Source: DASPXY01 sp038227745
GTDB taxonomy: Bacteria; Planctomycetota; Planctomycetia; Gemmatales; Gemmataceae
NCBI GenBank assembly: GCA_038227745.1
Contig: JBBRPS010000342.1
Span: 1-10,285, forward strand
Direction of reading: 5' to 3'
DNA length: 10,285 nt
A program made the position numbers and the translations under genes. Positions 1 to 6,294 of the stretch are shown piece by piece. Each line of letters opens with the position of its first letter. Position 1 is the first letter of the stretch. The notes below the pieces were generated by a model, which was not told where the DNA came from, ran no database searches, and worked only from the letters and a program-made list of their open reading frames with translations.

Positions 1-501
1 CGGTTCTTCTCCTCGGCTCAGGCGTTCCAGGATGGCGCGAACGGCTGTCACCGAAAAAACCTGCGGGCGGGGGATGACCACCCGGACGCTCGAGGTCGCC
101 GCCGTCCGCTCCGCCCCGCGCAACGACATCCAGAATGCGCAGGAGCGGATGACGAGTCCTTCGGGCATCTGGTGCAACCACTGCGTTTCGTCTTCCGGCA
201 ACACCAGCAGGACCAGGACACAGCGCACCGGCGATAAATCGCAGAGGAAATTATACGTCCGGACGTCCAGATCGTAGGTCACGGTGTCTGGCGACACGTT
301 CGCCCGCGTCGTGCTCCGCAACTGCAAATCCAGTTGCACGCGCGCATCGTGAAGGGCGTTGTCGTGCTGCTCGATGAGTCGCAACGACAGGTCCACGCCG
401 TAGTCCGGTGACGGGGTACTGGTCGCCACCCCCGCCAAGGCCGCGACGGCCTGGACGTACGCGCGGCCAGTGGCAAGGAAGTCCACCGCCTGGCCGGGCA
501 C
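1..501 (-). CDS. DUF4365 family protein, 5'-truncated and running off the window
   Basis: The minus strand reads GRAYVQAVAALAGV, then PDYGVDLSLR, QLDLQLRST, VTYDLDVRTYNFL, VLVLLVLPEDETQWL, CAFWMSLRGAE and VRVVIPRPQVFSV. This order matches the DUF4365 family as I know it, a family of unknown function often found in accessory and defence regions. The layout D-x-G-x-D followed by a Q-L-D-L-Q-L-[KR] strand recalls a PD-(D/E)XK-like core, but the usual lysine is arginine here, so nuclease activity is doubtful. The C-terminus is near base 1 and the stop lies outside the window. The frame stays open upstream to a TAG near 785 with no ATG, GTG or TTG before GTG 501-499. Family similarity stops at about 465, exactly where WD40 coding sequence on the other strand begins. 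I infer that about 20 N-terminal residues were lost at a recombination junction. The family call is firm; expression is uncertain. Confidence 0.7.
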   Translation of the reverse strand, partial: MPGQAVDFLATGRAYVQAVAALAGVATSTPSPDYGVDLSLRLIEQHDNALHDARVQLDLQLRSTTRANVSPDTVTYDLDVRTYNFLCDLSPVRCVLVLLVLPEDETQWLHQMPEGLVIRSCAFWMSLRGAERTAATSSVRVVIPRPQVFSVTAVRAILERLSRGEEP

Positions 502-837
502 CAGGCGCGGATCTTCAGCCCGCCGCGCGACAAAATGGGTGCGTTCGACCTCCTCGTCAACTCCGTCGGCAAGGGCAACGTCACGACGCTCTCGTTTTCG
601 CCCGACGGCAAGACGCTGGCCTCGGGCAGCACGGACGGGACGGTCCGCCTGTGGGACGCGGTGACGGCGAAAGAACTCGCGCAGTTCCGGGGGGCCGGCG
701 GGTGTTATGGCGTCGCCTTCGGGCGCGACGGCACGGCTCTGGTTTCGGGGAGTGCCGACACTACAGTGACGGTGTGGGATCTGCTAAATCCGGTGAGACA
801 GCAACAGAGGCCGAACGTCATCCTCATCCGGGATTGA
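466..837 (+). pseudogene. C-terminal fragment of a WD40-repeat protein
   Basis: The plus strand reads ASGKEVHRLAGHQ, then VTTLSFSPDGKTLASG, TDGTVRLWDAVTAKEL, YGVAFGRDGTALVSG and ADTTVTVWDLL, ending at TGA 835-837. These are the end of one WD40 blade plus two whole blades and a short tail. The first in-frame ATG is 535, but blade sequence (GKEVHRLAGH) continues upstream to about 466 without a start codon. The fragment therefore looks like the 3' end of a longer gene cut at about 466, rather than a genuine 100-residue protein. The cut coincides with the truncated end of the DUF4365 gene on the opposite strand. Two blades cannot close a propeller, so function is unlikely. It resembles the large WD40 gene downstream in style (SPDGKTLASG, GKE), but it has its own tail and does not look like a simple duplicate of it. 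Confidence 0.65.
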
Positions 838-883
838 GGCACACGGGGCTGTCCCCCCGCTTGCGGCTTATTGAGTCCCGCAT

Positions 884-989
884 GGCTAAAGCTCGGTCGC
901 CGGAGGCTCTAAACGAGCGCGCTTCACTCCCGCGCTCGCCGCCCCGCGCAGCGGGATCTGGCTCAACCGCGGCTAAACGACCGAGCTTT
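884..989. repeat. Intergenic compound inverted-repeat element
   Basis: The gene-free stretch 838-1126 contains a nested set of inverted repeats. The outer arms are a perfect 12-bp match, 888-899 (AAAGCTCGGTCG) with 978-989. Inside lie an 8-bp hairpin, 914-921 with 931-938 (CGAGCGCG, loop of 9), and a 5-bp hairpin, 943-947 with 951-955. The 7-mer GGCTAAA occurs at 884-890 and again at 971-977, each time next to an outer arm. The whole could fold as a closed multi-branch structure. It may be a small repeat or miniature transposable element, or a structured leader. Nothing shows that it is transcribed. A further 6-bp hairpin lies at 1023-1028/1034-1039. I see no clear -35/-10 pair for the next gene. 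Confidence 0.45.
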
Positions 990-1126
990 GACCGTGCTGC
1001 CCTCAGTAACGTGGGGCGCTGGAGTCTCCCGACGAGACTGGTTTGCAGCGGGGTGTAACGGCGATCGGCCGCAAACGGCAGGACAGCCCCGCAACAGGAT
1101 AGTCCGAGCCAAACAGGAGAACGATC

Positions 1127-3982
1127 ATGCTTCGACAGCAAACCGATGGGAAGGCAGCGCGTCCGGGCCAGTGGTCGCGCTGGGCGGTGAGGTTGGCGGC
1201 GGCCTGCGCAGTGATCGCGGGCGCCAGCCACATCGTCGCCGCGCCGGACGACGAGAAGCCGGTGAGCAAGCGGGGCGATTCCCGCGAGGCGCCGCGCACC
1301 GACCTGCACGGCGACCCACTGCCGCCCGGGGCCCTCGCCCGGCTGGGGACGGTCCGCTGGCGTCACGGGTTCGCCGTCGCTTACGTGGCCTTCACGCCGG
1401 ACGGCAAATCGCTGCTGACCGCGGCCCAGGACAACACGATCCGCCTCTGGGACTGGGGCACCGGCAAGGAAATCCGCCGCTTCGGCAAGCCCCCGGCCGT
1501 GAAGCCGAACGCGCCCGGAGACCCCGCCGCCCAACTGCGGCAGGCCGTCCTCGTCCTCCGCGGGGGTATGGCCGCCTACGGCGCCGGCAGCACCGGCGTC
1601 GCCCTCGCGCCCGACGGCAAGACGCTGGCCGCCACCACTCCGAACGGCACCATCCAGTTGTGGGAGGTCGCCACCGGCAAGGAGATCCGCACCATCCAGG
1701 CGCCGGCCGGTAGCGGCGGCGGCCTCCTGTTCTCCCCCGATGGCAAGCTCCTGGCCGGGCGCGGCGCCGACCAGTCGATCCGCCTGTGGGACACGAGCAC
1801 GGGCAAGGAAGTCCGCCAGATCCGGCGCGAGCAGAAGAACCCGCGCGTCGGCTTCGTCGCGGTGGGTGGCTTCTACGGCGCCGCCGGCCTGGCCTTCGCG
1901 CCCGACGGCAAGACCCTCGCCGCACCGGAGACGGCTTTCGCCAACCAGCGGGTCAGCACGTTCGTGACCCTGTGGGAAACGGACACGGGGAAGGAACGCC
2001 GCCAGATCGAGGTGAACCCGCCGACGGGCGTGTCGGCTGTGGCGTTCGCGCCGGACGGCAAGGTGCTGGCCTACGCCAGCGGCAACGCCATCCACCTGTG
2101 CGACCCCGCCACGGGGAAGCAACTCCGGGCCATCGAGGCGCAGGCCGCCGCCCTGGCCTTTTCGCCCGACAGCAAGACCCTGGCCGCGAAAGGCCTGCAG
2201 GGGTCGGAGGTCCACCTGTGCTCGGTGGAGACGGGTAAGGTCGTGCGTGAGGTCGGGGAGAAACCGGCGCTGGCGCTCGCCATCCCGGTCTTCTTCATGA
2301 GAACCGGCGGCTCGGCGCACGACCTGGCGTTCTCGCCCGACGGCAAGGTCGTCGCCGTGGGGGGAACCAACGTCGTTCACCTCTGGGACGCGGACACTGG
2401 CAAGGACGCCTCCCAGGTCAGCGGGCACCGCGCTGCCGTGACTTCCCTGGCCGTGGCGCCGGGCGGCAAGCTGGTCGCCTCGACGGGGGCCGACAGCACG
2501 GTCCGCCTGTGGGAGTCGGCCACCGGCAAGGAGCGGCACAGGTTCCGCGCGCCGGCCGGCACGACCTGCGTCGCCCTCGCGGTCGATGTCCGGACCGTGG
2601 CCCTGGGGAATGTTGACAGCACCGTCCGCCTGCACGAGGTGGCCACGGGCAAGGAGCTGCGCCGGCTCCAGGGACATCAGAACGGCGTCGTCGCCCTCGC
2701 CTTTTCGCCGGACGGCAAGACCGTGGCCTCGCGGGGCATGACCGACAACACGATCCGGCTGTACGATGTCACGACGGGCAACGCCCTCCGTGTGATCGCG
2801 CTGCAGGCCCCGAAAATCGCCGGCGCCCCCGGCGGGGGCTTCGTCGTGAACGTGGGCGGCGTCGGCGGAACGCGAATCGGCCTGGCCTTTTCGCCGGACG
2901 GCAAGACCGTGGCCTCGCCCGGCGTGGCCGGCCAACCCGGCGCGGGGATGGCGTGGGGCGCCGGGGGAATGCAGGGCACGCTGAACCTGTGGGACGTGGC
3001 GACCGGGAAGGAAGTCCGCAAGATCGTGCTGCCGGCCCAGTACGGCGCCCTGAGTTTCGCCTTCGCGCCGGACGGCCGTTCCCTGGCGACCGAGAACACC
3101 GACGGAACGATCACCTTGTGGGAACTCGCCAGCGGCAAGGAGCGCGCCCGGTTCGGCAAAGCTCCGGAGCTCGGGCAACCCGTGGCCAACCGTCTCATGG
3201 TCGTCAACGGGTTCGGCGGCTTCGGGGCGCCGGCCTCGCCCACGCTCGCTTTCGCGCCGGACGGTCGCACCCTGGCCGTGCGGGGCGCCGACCTGTCGGT
3301 CCAGGTGTGGGACGTCGCCGCGGGGAAGGAGACCGGCCGGCTGAAAGGCCACGAGGGCGGCGTGACCGCGGTCGCCTTCGCCCCCGACGGCAAGGCCCTG
3401 CTCTCGGGCAGCAGCGACACGACCGTGCTTCTCTGGGACGCGACCCGTGTGAGCGCGGGGCCGAAAACAGCGAACCAGCTGCGGGCCGAGGAAGTCGAGG
3501 CCCTGTGGGCCGACCTGGCCGCCGCCGACGCCGCGAAGGCGTTCCGTGGGATCCATGCGCTGGCCGCGGCGCCGGGGCAGGTCGTCCCGTTCCTGCGCGA
3601 GCGGTTGCGGCCCGCGGCCCCGGCGGACGCCGAGAAGGTGCGCCAGTGGATTGCCGACCTGGAGAGCAGGCAGTTCGCGGCGCGGCAGCGGGCCATGAAA
3701 AGCCTGGAAAAGCTCGGCGAATTGGCCGTCCCCGCCCTGGAGAAGGTGCTCAAGGCCGGTCCGCCGCTGGAGACCCGGATCCGCGTCGAGCAACTGCTCG
3801 AAAAGCTGACGGGGGCCGTCCTGACTGACGACCGTCTCCGCCTGGTGCGAGCGCTGGAGGTGCTGGAACTGGTCGGCACGTCCGAGGCCCGGCAGGTACT
3901 GGAAGCGCTGAGCCGCGGGGCGCCGGGGGCCTTGCCGACGCGGGAAGCGCAGGGGGCCCTGGAGCGGCTGAACAGGCGGTAG
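1127..3982 (+). CDS. Exported WD40-repeat protein with helical C-terminal domain (951 aa)
   Basis: The ATG at 1127 follows AGGAGA (1115-1120) at a spacing of 6, a good ribosome binding site. The N-terminus has basic residues, then a hydrophobic stretch (WAVRLAAACAVIAG, about 19-32) ending in HIVAA|PDD, which looks like a signal peptide or membrane anchor. A planctomycete-type lead-in, GDPLPPGALARLG, sits at about residue 62. I count 14 WD40-type blades between residues about 75 and 775, each with F[AST]PDGK in one strand and [LV]W[DE]..TGKE at the end. Several are degenerate (LHLCDP-like, RLHEV) or carry Gly/Ala-rich loops. Fourteen blades would suit two seven-bladed propellers. Residues 776-951 have no blades and form a charged, Leu/Ala-rich helical tail, probably HEAT-like, as in many planctomycete WD40 proteins. 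The likely role is a periplasmic or surface protein-interaction scaffold; no catalytic motif is visible. It is transcribed alone and followed directly by a hairpin. Confidence 0.93.
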   Translation: MLRQQTDGKAARPGQWSRWAVRLAAACAVIAGASHIVAAPDDEKPVSKRGDSREAPRTDLHGDPLPPGALARLGTVRWRHGFAVAYVAFTPDGKSLLTAAQDNTIRLWDWGTGKEIRRFGKPPAVKPNAPGDPAAQLRQAVLVLRGGMAAYGAGSTGVALAPDGKTLAATTPNGTIQLWEVATGKEIRTIQAPAGSGGGLLFSPDGKLLAGRGADQSIRLWDTSTGKEVRQIRREQKNPRVGFVAVGGFYGAAGLAFAPDGKTLAAPETAFANQRVSTFVTLWETDTGKERRQIEVNPPTGVSAVAFAPDGKVLAYASGNAIHLCDPATGKQLRAIEAQAAALAFSPDSKTLAAKGLQGSEVHLCSVETGKVVREVGEKPALALAIPVFFMRTGGSAHDLAFSPDGKVVAVGGTNVVHLWDADTGKDASQVSGHRAAVTSLAVAPGGKLVASTGADSTVRLWESATGKERHRFRAPAGTTCVALAVDVRTVALGNVDSTVRLHEVATGKELRRLQGHQNGVVALAFSPDGKTVASRGMTDNTIRLYDVTTGNALRVIALQAPKIAGAPGGGFVVNVGGVGGTRIGLAFSPDGKTVASPGVAGQPGAGMAWGAGGMQGTLNLWDVATGKEVRKIVLPAQYGALSFAFAPDGRSLATENTDGTITLWELASGKERARFGKAPELGQPVANRLMVVNGFGGFGAPASPTLAFAPDGRTLAVRGADLSVQVWDVAAGKETGRLKGHEGGVTAVAFAPDGKALLSGSSDTTVLLWDATRVSAGPKTANQLRAEEVEALWADLAAADAAKAFRGIHALAAAPGQVVPFLRERLRPAAPADAEKVRQWIADLESRQFAARQRAMKSLEKLGELAVPALEKVLKAGPPLETRIRVEQLLEKLTGAVLTDDRLRLVRALEVLELVGTSEARQVLEALSRGAPGALPTREAQGALERLNRR

Positions 3983-4000
3983 TCCGCCGCCACCCCTCAC

Positions 4001-4030
4001 GGGGGATGCGCCGCGTCCGGCGCATCCCCC
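4001..4030 (+). terminator. Strong GC hairpin after the WD40 gene
   Basis: A perfect 13-bp inverted repeat, 4001-4013 with 4018-4030 (GGGGGATGCGCCG, loop CGTC), starts 18 bases after the stop codon of the WD40 gene. There is no T-run, so it is not a textbook intrinsic terminator, but position and stability suggest transcription termination or 3'-end protection. Confidence 0.7.
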
Positions 4031-4033
4031 GCG

Positions 4034-4060
4034 TAACAGGCGCGTTAACCCCTGTTAACC
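4034..4060. promoter_or_regulatory. Paired GTTAACC sites, possible operator
   Basis: GTTAACC occurs at 4044-4050 and again at 4054-4060, ten bases apart, about one helical turn. Each copy contains the palindrome GTTAAC. TAACAGG (4034-4040) also pairs with CCTGTTA (4051-4057). This could be a regulator site for the gene to the right, or chance. The stretch 4061-4132 shows nothing else I can support. Confidence 0.2.
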
Positions 4061-4132
4061 GCCGTGTACGCCCGGCACCCTGCGGCCGCTCCGCCCAACC
4101 GGGGACGGCGACGATCGACCCCACAAGATTAA

Positions 4133-4449
4133 CCCACTCTTTTATTCTCGTGTTTCCGTAAAGACTCGGGCCGCAAGCGCTTCTCGCCGGCGCGCCGCTG
4201 CCGCTCATCCTCCGACCGGCCGCCATCGCTCTCGTTCGCCGGAATAATGCGCACCAGGCGGTCGGCGGCCAGGGCGGCCAGGTCACCGTCAGCGGCCCCG
4301 TCGCCCTCGACGTCGCCAACGTCGCCTCCATCGTCGCGGCCCAGTCGAACAGCGCCACGGGGTCGAACGCCACGCAGGCCAACGATATCACGGTCAACCA
4401 GACCATCGCGGTTGCCGTCGGCCAGGGCGGCAGCGGCGCGGGCGGGGCC
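4133..4449 (+). pseudogene. Decayed 5' part of the repeat protein gene
   Basis: In the frame of the downstream repeat protein, family-like sequence runs back from 4450 to 4243 (AVGGQGGQVTVSGPVAL at about 4258, NDITVNQTIAVAVGQGG at about 4381), but no ATG, GTG or TTG lies between the stop at 4159-4161 and the GTG at 4450. At 4232-4248 the motif SFAG|NNAHQA, equivalent to KFTGNQAA in later units, is split between two frames: TTC GCC GG- AAT AAT has lost one base. The frame before this break reads back to a TAA at 4130-4132 through FRKDSGRKRFSP, a basic stretch that could be a remnant N-terminus, but it also lacks a start codon. I infer a 5' end damaged by at least one frameshift. Confidence 0.45.
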
Positions 4450-5370
4450 GTGTACAACTTCGCCAGCTTCTTCACGGACCACAACGGCAAATTCACCGGC
4501 AACCAGGCCGCCGGCGGCCAGGGCGACCAGGTCGTCGTCGGCGGCCCCGTCACTCTCAACCTCACGAACGCCGTCGGCGTATCGGGGTCGCAGGTCAACA
4601 CCGCGTCGGGGCGCAACGCCGACCAGACCAACGACATCACCCTCAACCAGGCGATCTCCTGTGCGTTCGGCCAGGGCGGCGGCGCGATGGGCGGCGCCGT
4701 CTGGAACCTCGGCGAAACCTACACCGAGGACCGCGGCACGTTTGCCACGAACAGGGCGGCCGGCGGCCAGGGCGGGGCGGTATCGGTCACGAGCATGCTG
4801 ACGGTCAACGGCGTCAACTCGGCCCAGGTGTCCGCGTCGCAGCAGAACGTCGCCACCTCGGCGCCGTACGCGAGCCAGTCCAACGGCATCACGATCGCGC
4901 AGGCGCTGGTCTTCTCCCTGGCCGGGGGCGGCGACGGGGCTGGCGGGGCCGTGTACAACCTCGGCGAGGCGCTCACGGAAAGCTACGGGAAGTTCACGAA
5001 CAACGCGGCGGCCGGCGGGCAGGGCGGCCAGGTGGCCGTGAGCGGCACCATCACCCTGAACCTCGCCAACGCGGCGGACGTGTCGGGATCGCAGGCTAAT
5101 GCGGTCTCCGGGCGGAACCCGACCCAGAACAACGCCATCGACGTCAACCAGGCGATCTCCTCCGCCATCGACCTTCTCGCCCGGGGCGGCGGCGCCACGG
5201 CAGGCGACATCGACGACCTCACCGCCTCGTTCACCGACCTGTACGGGAAGTTCACGGGCGGCACGGCCACCGGCGGGCTGGACGGGCAGGTGTCCGGTGA
5301 CGGGCTGGTCGCCTTCGCCCCGACCAACCTCGCCTCGCTGACCGCAGCCCAGGTGAACCAGGCCACGTAA
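4450..5370 (+). CDS. Gly/Asn/Ala-rich tandem-repeat protein, Pmp-like, start uncertain
   Basis: GTG 4450 is the first conventional start in this frame, but it falls inside a repeat (GGAVYN) and has no good ribosome binding site. Similar sequence continues upstream, so 306 residues is a minimum. The protein consists of units of 83-86 residues: GGAV[YW]N, then KF[TA].N.A.GGQGG.V, then a hydrophobic N-rich strand with SGSQ.N..SGRN..Q.N.I..NQAI, then GQGG.G. GGAV occurs at 4441, 4690 and 4942, with a diverged GDIDDL unit at about 5203. The paired motifs GGA[VI] and FxxN recall the chlamydial polymorphic membrane protein repeats, which form beta-helices. The fold and a surface or adhesin role are inferences. 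No signal peptide, membrane anchor or autotransporter barrel is visible in what remains. The ORF ends in ...AAQVNQAT with TAA 5368-5370. It may be a pseudogene. Confidence 0.6.
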   Translation: MYNFASFFTDHNGKFTGNQAAGGQGDQVVVGGPVTLNLTNAVGVSGSQVNTASGRNADQTNDITLNQAISCAFGQGGGAMGGAVWNLGETYTEDRGTFATNRAAGGQGGAVSVTSMLTVNGVNSAQVSASQQNVATSAPYASQSNGITIAQALVFSLAGGGDGAGGAVYNLGEALTESYGKFTNNAAAGGQGGQVAVSGTITLNLANAADVSGSQANAVSGRNPTQNNAIDVNQAISSAIDLLARGGGATAGDIDDLTASFTDLYGKFTGGTATGGLDGQVSGDGLVAFAPTNLASLTAAQVNQAT

Positions 5371-5393
5371 GGCGAGCGGCGGGAAAAACCCTC

Positions 5394-5460
5394 CCTGTAG
5401 GACGGGTCTCCTGACCCGTCCTGTCGCGGGCAGGACGGGTCAGGAGACCCGTCCTACAGG
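5394..5460. repeat. Perfect 30-bp inverted repeat with nested palindromes
   Basis: Bases 5394-5423 (starting CCTGTAGGACGGGTC) are the exact reverse complement of 5431-5460, separated by TCGCGGG. Each arm also contains its own hairpin: GACGGGTC-TCCT-GACCCGTC at 5401-5420, and its mirror at 5434-5453. The DNA or RNA can therefore fold either as one 30-bp stem or as two 8-bp hairpins. It lies 23 bases after the stop of the repeat protein gene and just before the left terminal repeat of the dead insertion sequence. It could be a dispersed extragenic palindrome and could also act as a terminator. Confidence 0.85.
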
Positions 5461-5465
5461 CGGTT

Positions 5466-5495
5466 TTCTCTGACCGTCACGGATTTTGGGGAGGG
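5466..5495 (+). repeat. Left terminal inverted repeat of the IS relic
   Basis: TTCTCTGACCGTCACGGATT followed by TTGGGGAGGG. It matches the reverse complement of 6184-6213 at 27 of 30 positions, including an uninterrupted TGACCGTCACGGATT. Confidence 0.8.
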
Positions 5496-5525
5496 ACGGC
5501 CCGGTGAACAAGGGCACCGCGGACA

Positions 5526-6178
5526 CGGCCAAGAGAACGGCACGGGGTCTTCCAGGAAGAGGCCCAAAACGTCCAGGCCGATTACCCGTCCGAGGACGGT
5601 CAACACGGACGGTTGGGCGGCCACGCAGCAGGCGTGGCGGGCGTTGTTCCCGCGGGTAGTGATCTTGCGTTGCTTCCTGCACGGCTGGCTGAGCATCCGC
5701 GACCGGGCCAAGCACCTCGGGGAGGTGTTCCGGGCCTTGGGGGAGAAGGTGTGGGACGCCTACCGGGCGCCGGCGCTTCGCGCAGCGGCTGCGGCGGTTG
5801 GGCGAGTGGGCGGCCCGGGAGGAGAAGGCGGCCTGGGTGCTGGAGCAAGTGCGGCAGCGGTGCGGCCGGGCGCGGGCGTACGGGCAGGCGTACCGCTACC
5901 CGGGGGGTCACTGCACGAGCACTATGCTGGACCGGATAATGCGGGCGATGAACCGGTACTTCGACGATGGCCAGCACCTGCATGGGTCGGAGGAGGCGTG
6001 TCAGCGGCACGTGCGGGCGTGGGCGCTGCTGCACAACTTCCGGCCGTGGCAGCCGGCGACGGCACGGGCCAACGGCGGTGCGCAGAGCCCCGCGGAGCGG
6101 CTCAAGAAGCACCGCGATCACGACAACTGGCTGCAGAACCTCCTGGTGTCGGGATCTTTGGCGGGCTACCGTCGCTGA
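5526..6178 (+). pseudogene. Transposase relic, N-terminus deleted, two frameshifts
   Basis: Three frames together give one continuous protein. The first piece reads GVFQEEAQNVQADYPSE (to about 5594). The second, after a +1 shift near 5595, reads TVNTDGWAATQQAWRALFP, then LRCFLHGWLSIRDRAKHL and VWDAYRAP (to about 5770). The third, after another shift, reads RRFAQRLRRLGEWAAREE, then YPGGHCTSTMLDRIMRAMNR, GQHLHGSEEACQRHVRAWAL, NFRPWQPATARANG and SPAERLKKHRDHDNWLQNLL, ending at TGA 6176-6178. The order NTDGW... HTSxMLDRxMRxMxRYF... GSxEA... RAWALLxNFxPW fits the catalytic C-terminal half of a DDE-type transposase that I associate with planctomycete elements; the family name is not certain. The aspartate of NTDGW is a candidate catalytic residue. 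The first catalytic region is missing, so the enzyme is dead. Confidence 0.7.
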
Positions 6179-6183
6179 AGCAA

Positions 6184-6213
6184 CCCGCCCCAGAATCCGT
6201 GACGGTCAGGGAA
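6184..6213 (-). repeat. Right terminal inverted repeat of the IS relic
   Basis: Inverted partner of 5466-5495 (27/30). It begins 6 bases after the relic transposase stop codon. Its last six bases also serve as the outer part of the next hairpin (6208-6270). Confidence 0.8.
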
Positions 6214-6270
6214 CTTCGTGTCAGCCCCTCATGCCGCGGGGCGGCATGAGGGGCTGACACGCAGTTCCCT
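6208..6270. repeat. 29-bp inverted repeat overlapping the IS end
   Basis: Arms 6208-6236 and 6242-6270 pair at 28 of 29 positions around the loop CGGGG. The inner 19 bp (6218-6236 with 6242-6260, starting GTGTCAGCCCCTCATGCC) are perfect. The outer AGGGAA of the left arm is also the tip of the IS right terminal repeat. It could act as a bidirectional terminator between the convergent relics, or be a separate palindromic element that met the IS end. Confidence 0.85.
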
Positions 6271-6294
6271 CAGGCGGCCTCCCGCTGCTTTGCC

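Larger units (their letters stand above)
5466..6213. mobile_element. Decayed insertion sequence with terminal inverted repeats (748 bp)
   Basis: The ends 5466-5495 and 6184-6213 are inverted repeats matching at 27 of 30 positions. Between them lies only the C-terminal portion of a transposase, broken by two frameshifts. The remnant starts about 30 bases inside the left terminal repeat, so the N-terminal half of the gene has been deleted while both ends were kept. I do not recognise a named IS family from the ends. No target-site duplication is evident at the outer borders. The element is not autonomous, but it could be moved by a full-length relative elsewhere in the genome. Confidence 0.7.

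Noticed and set aside
32..277. Plus-strand 81-codon frame at the left edge
   Set aside because: Antisense to the DUF4365 coding sequence, which has clear family similarity on the minus strand.
824..4000. Minus-strand open frame of 1058 codons opposite the WD40 gene
   Set aside because: It is the antisense shadow of a very GC-rich gene. Its sequence is a low-complexity mirror of the repeated SPDGK/LWD codons, while the plus strand has clear domains, a ribosome binding site and a signal peptide.
3750..4646. Minus-strand open frame of 298 codons across the intergenic spacer
   Set aside because: It is antisense to the end of the WD40 gene and to the repeat protein and crosses the terminator hairpin. 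No domain is seen.
5457..6277. CAGGCGG at both 5457-5463 and 6271-6277 as a target-site duplication
   Set aside because: The copies sit outside the terminal-repeat borders, at the edges of two unrelated hairpins, and a 7-mer match is easily due to chance in this composition.
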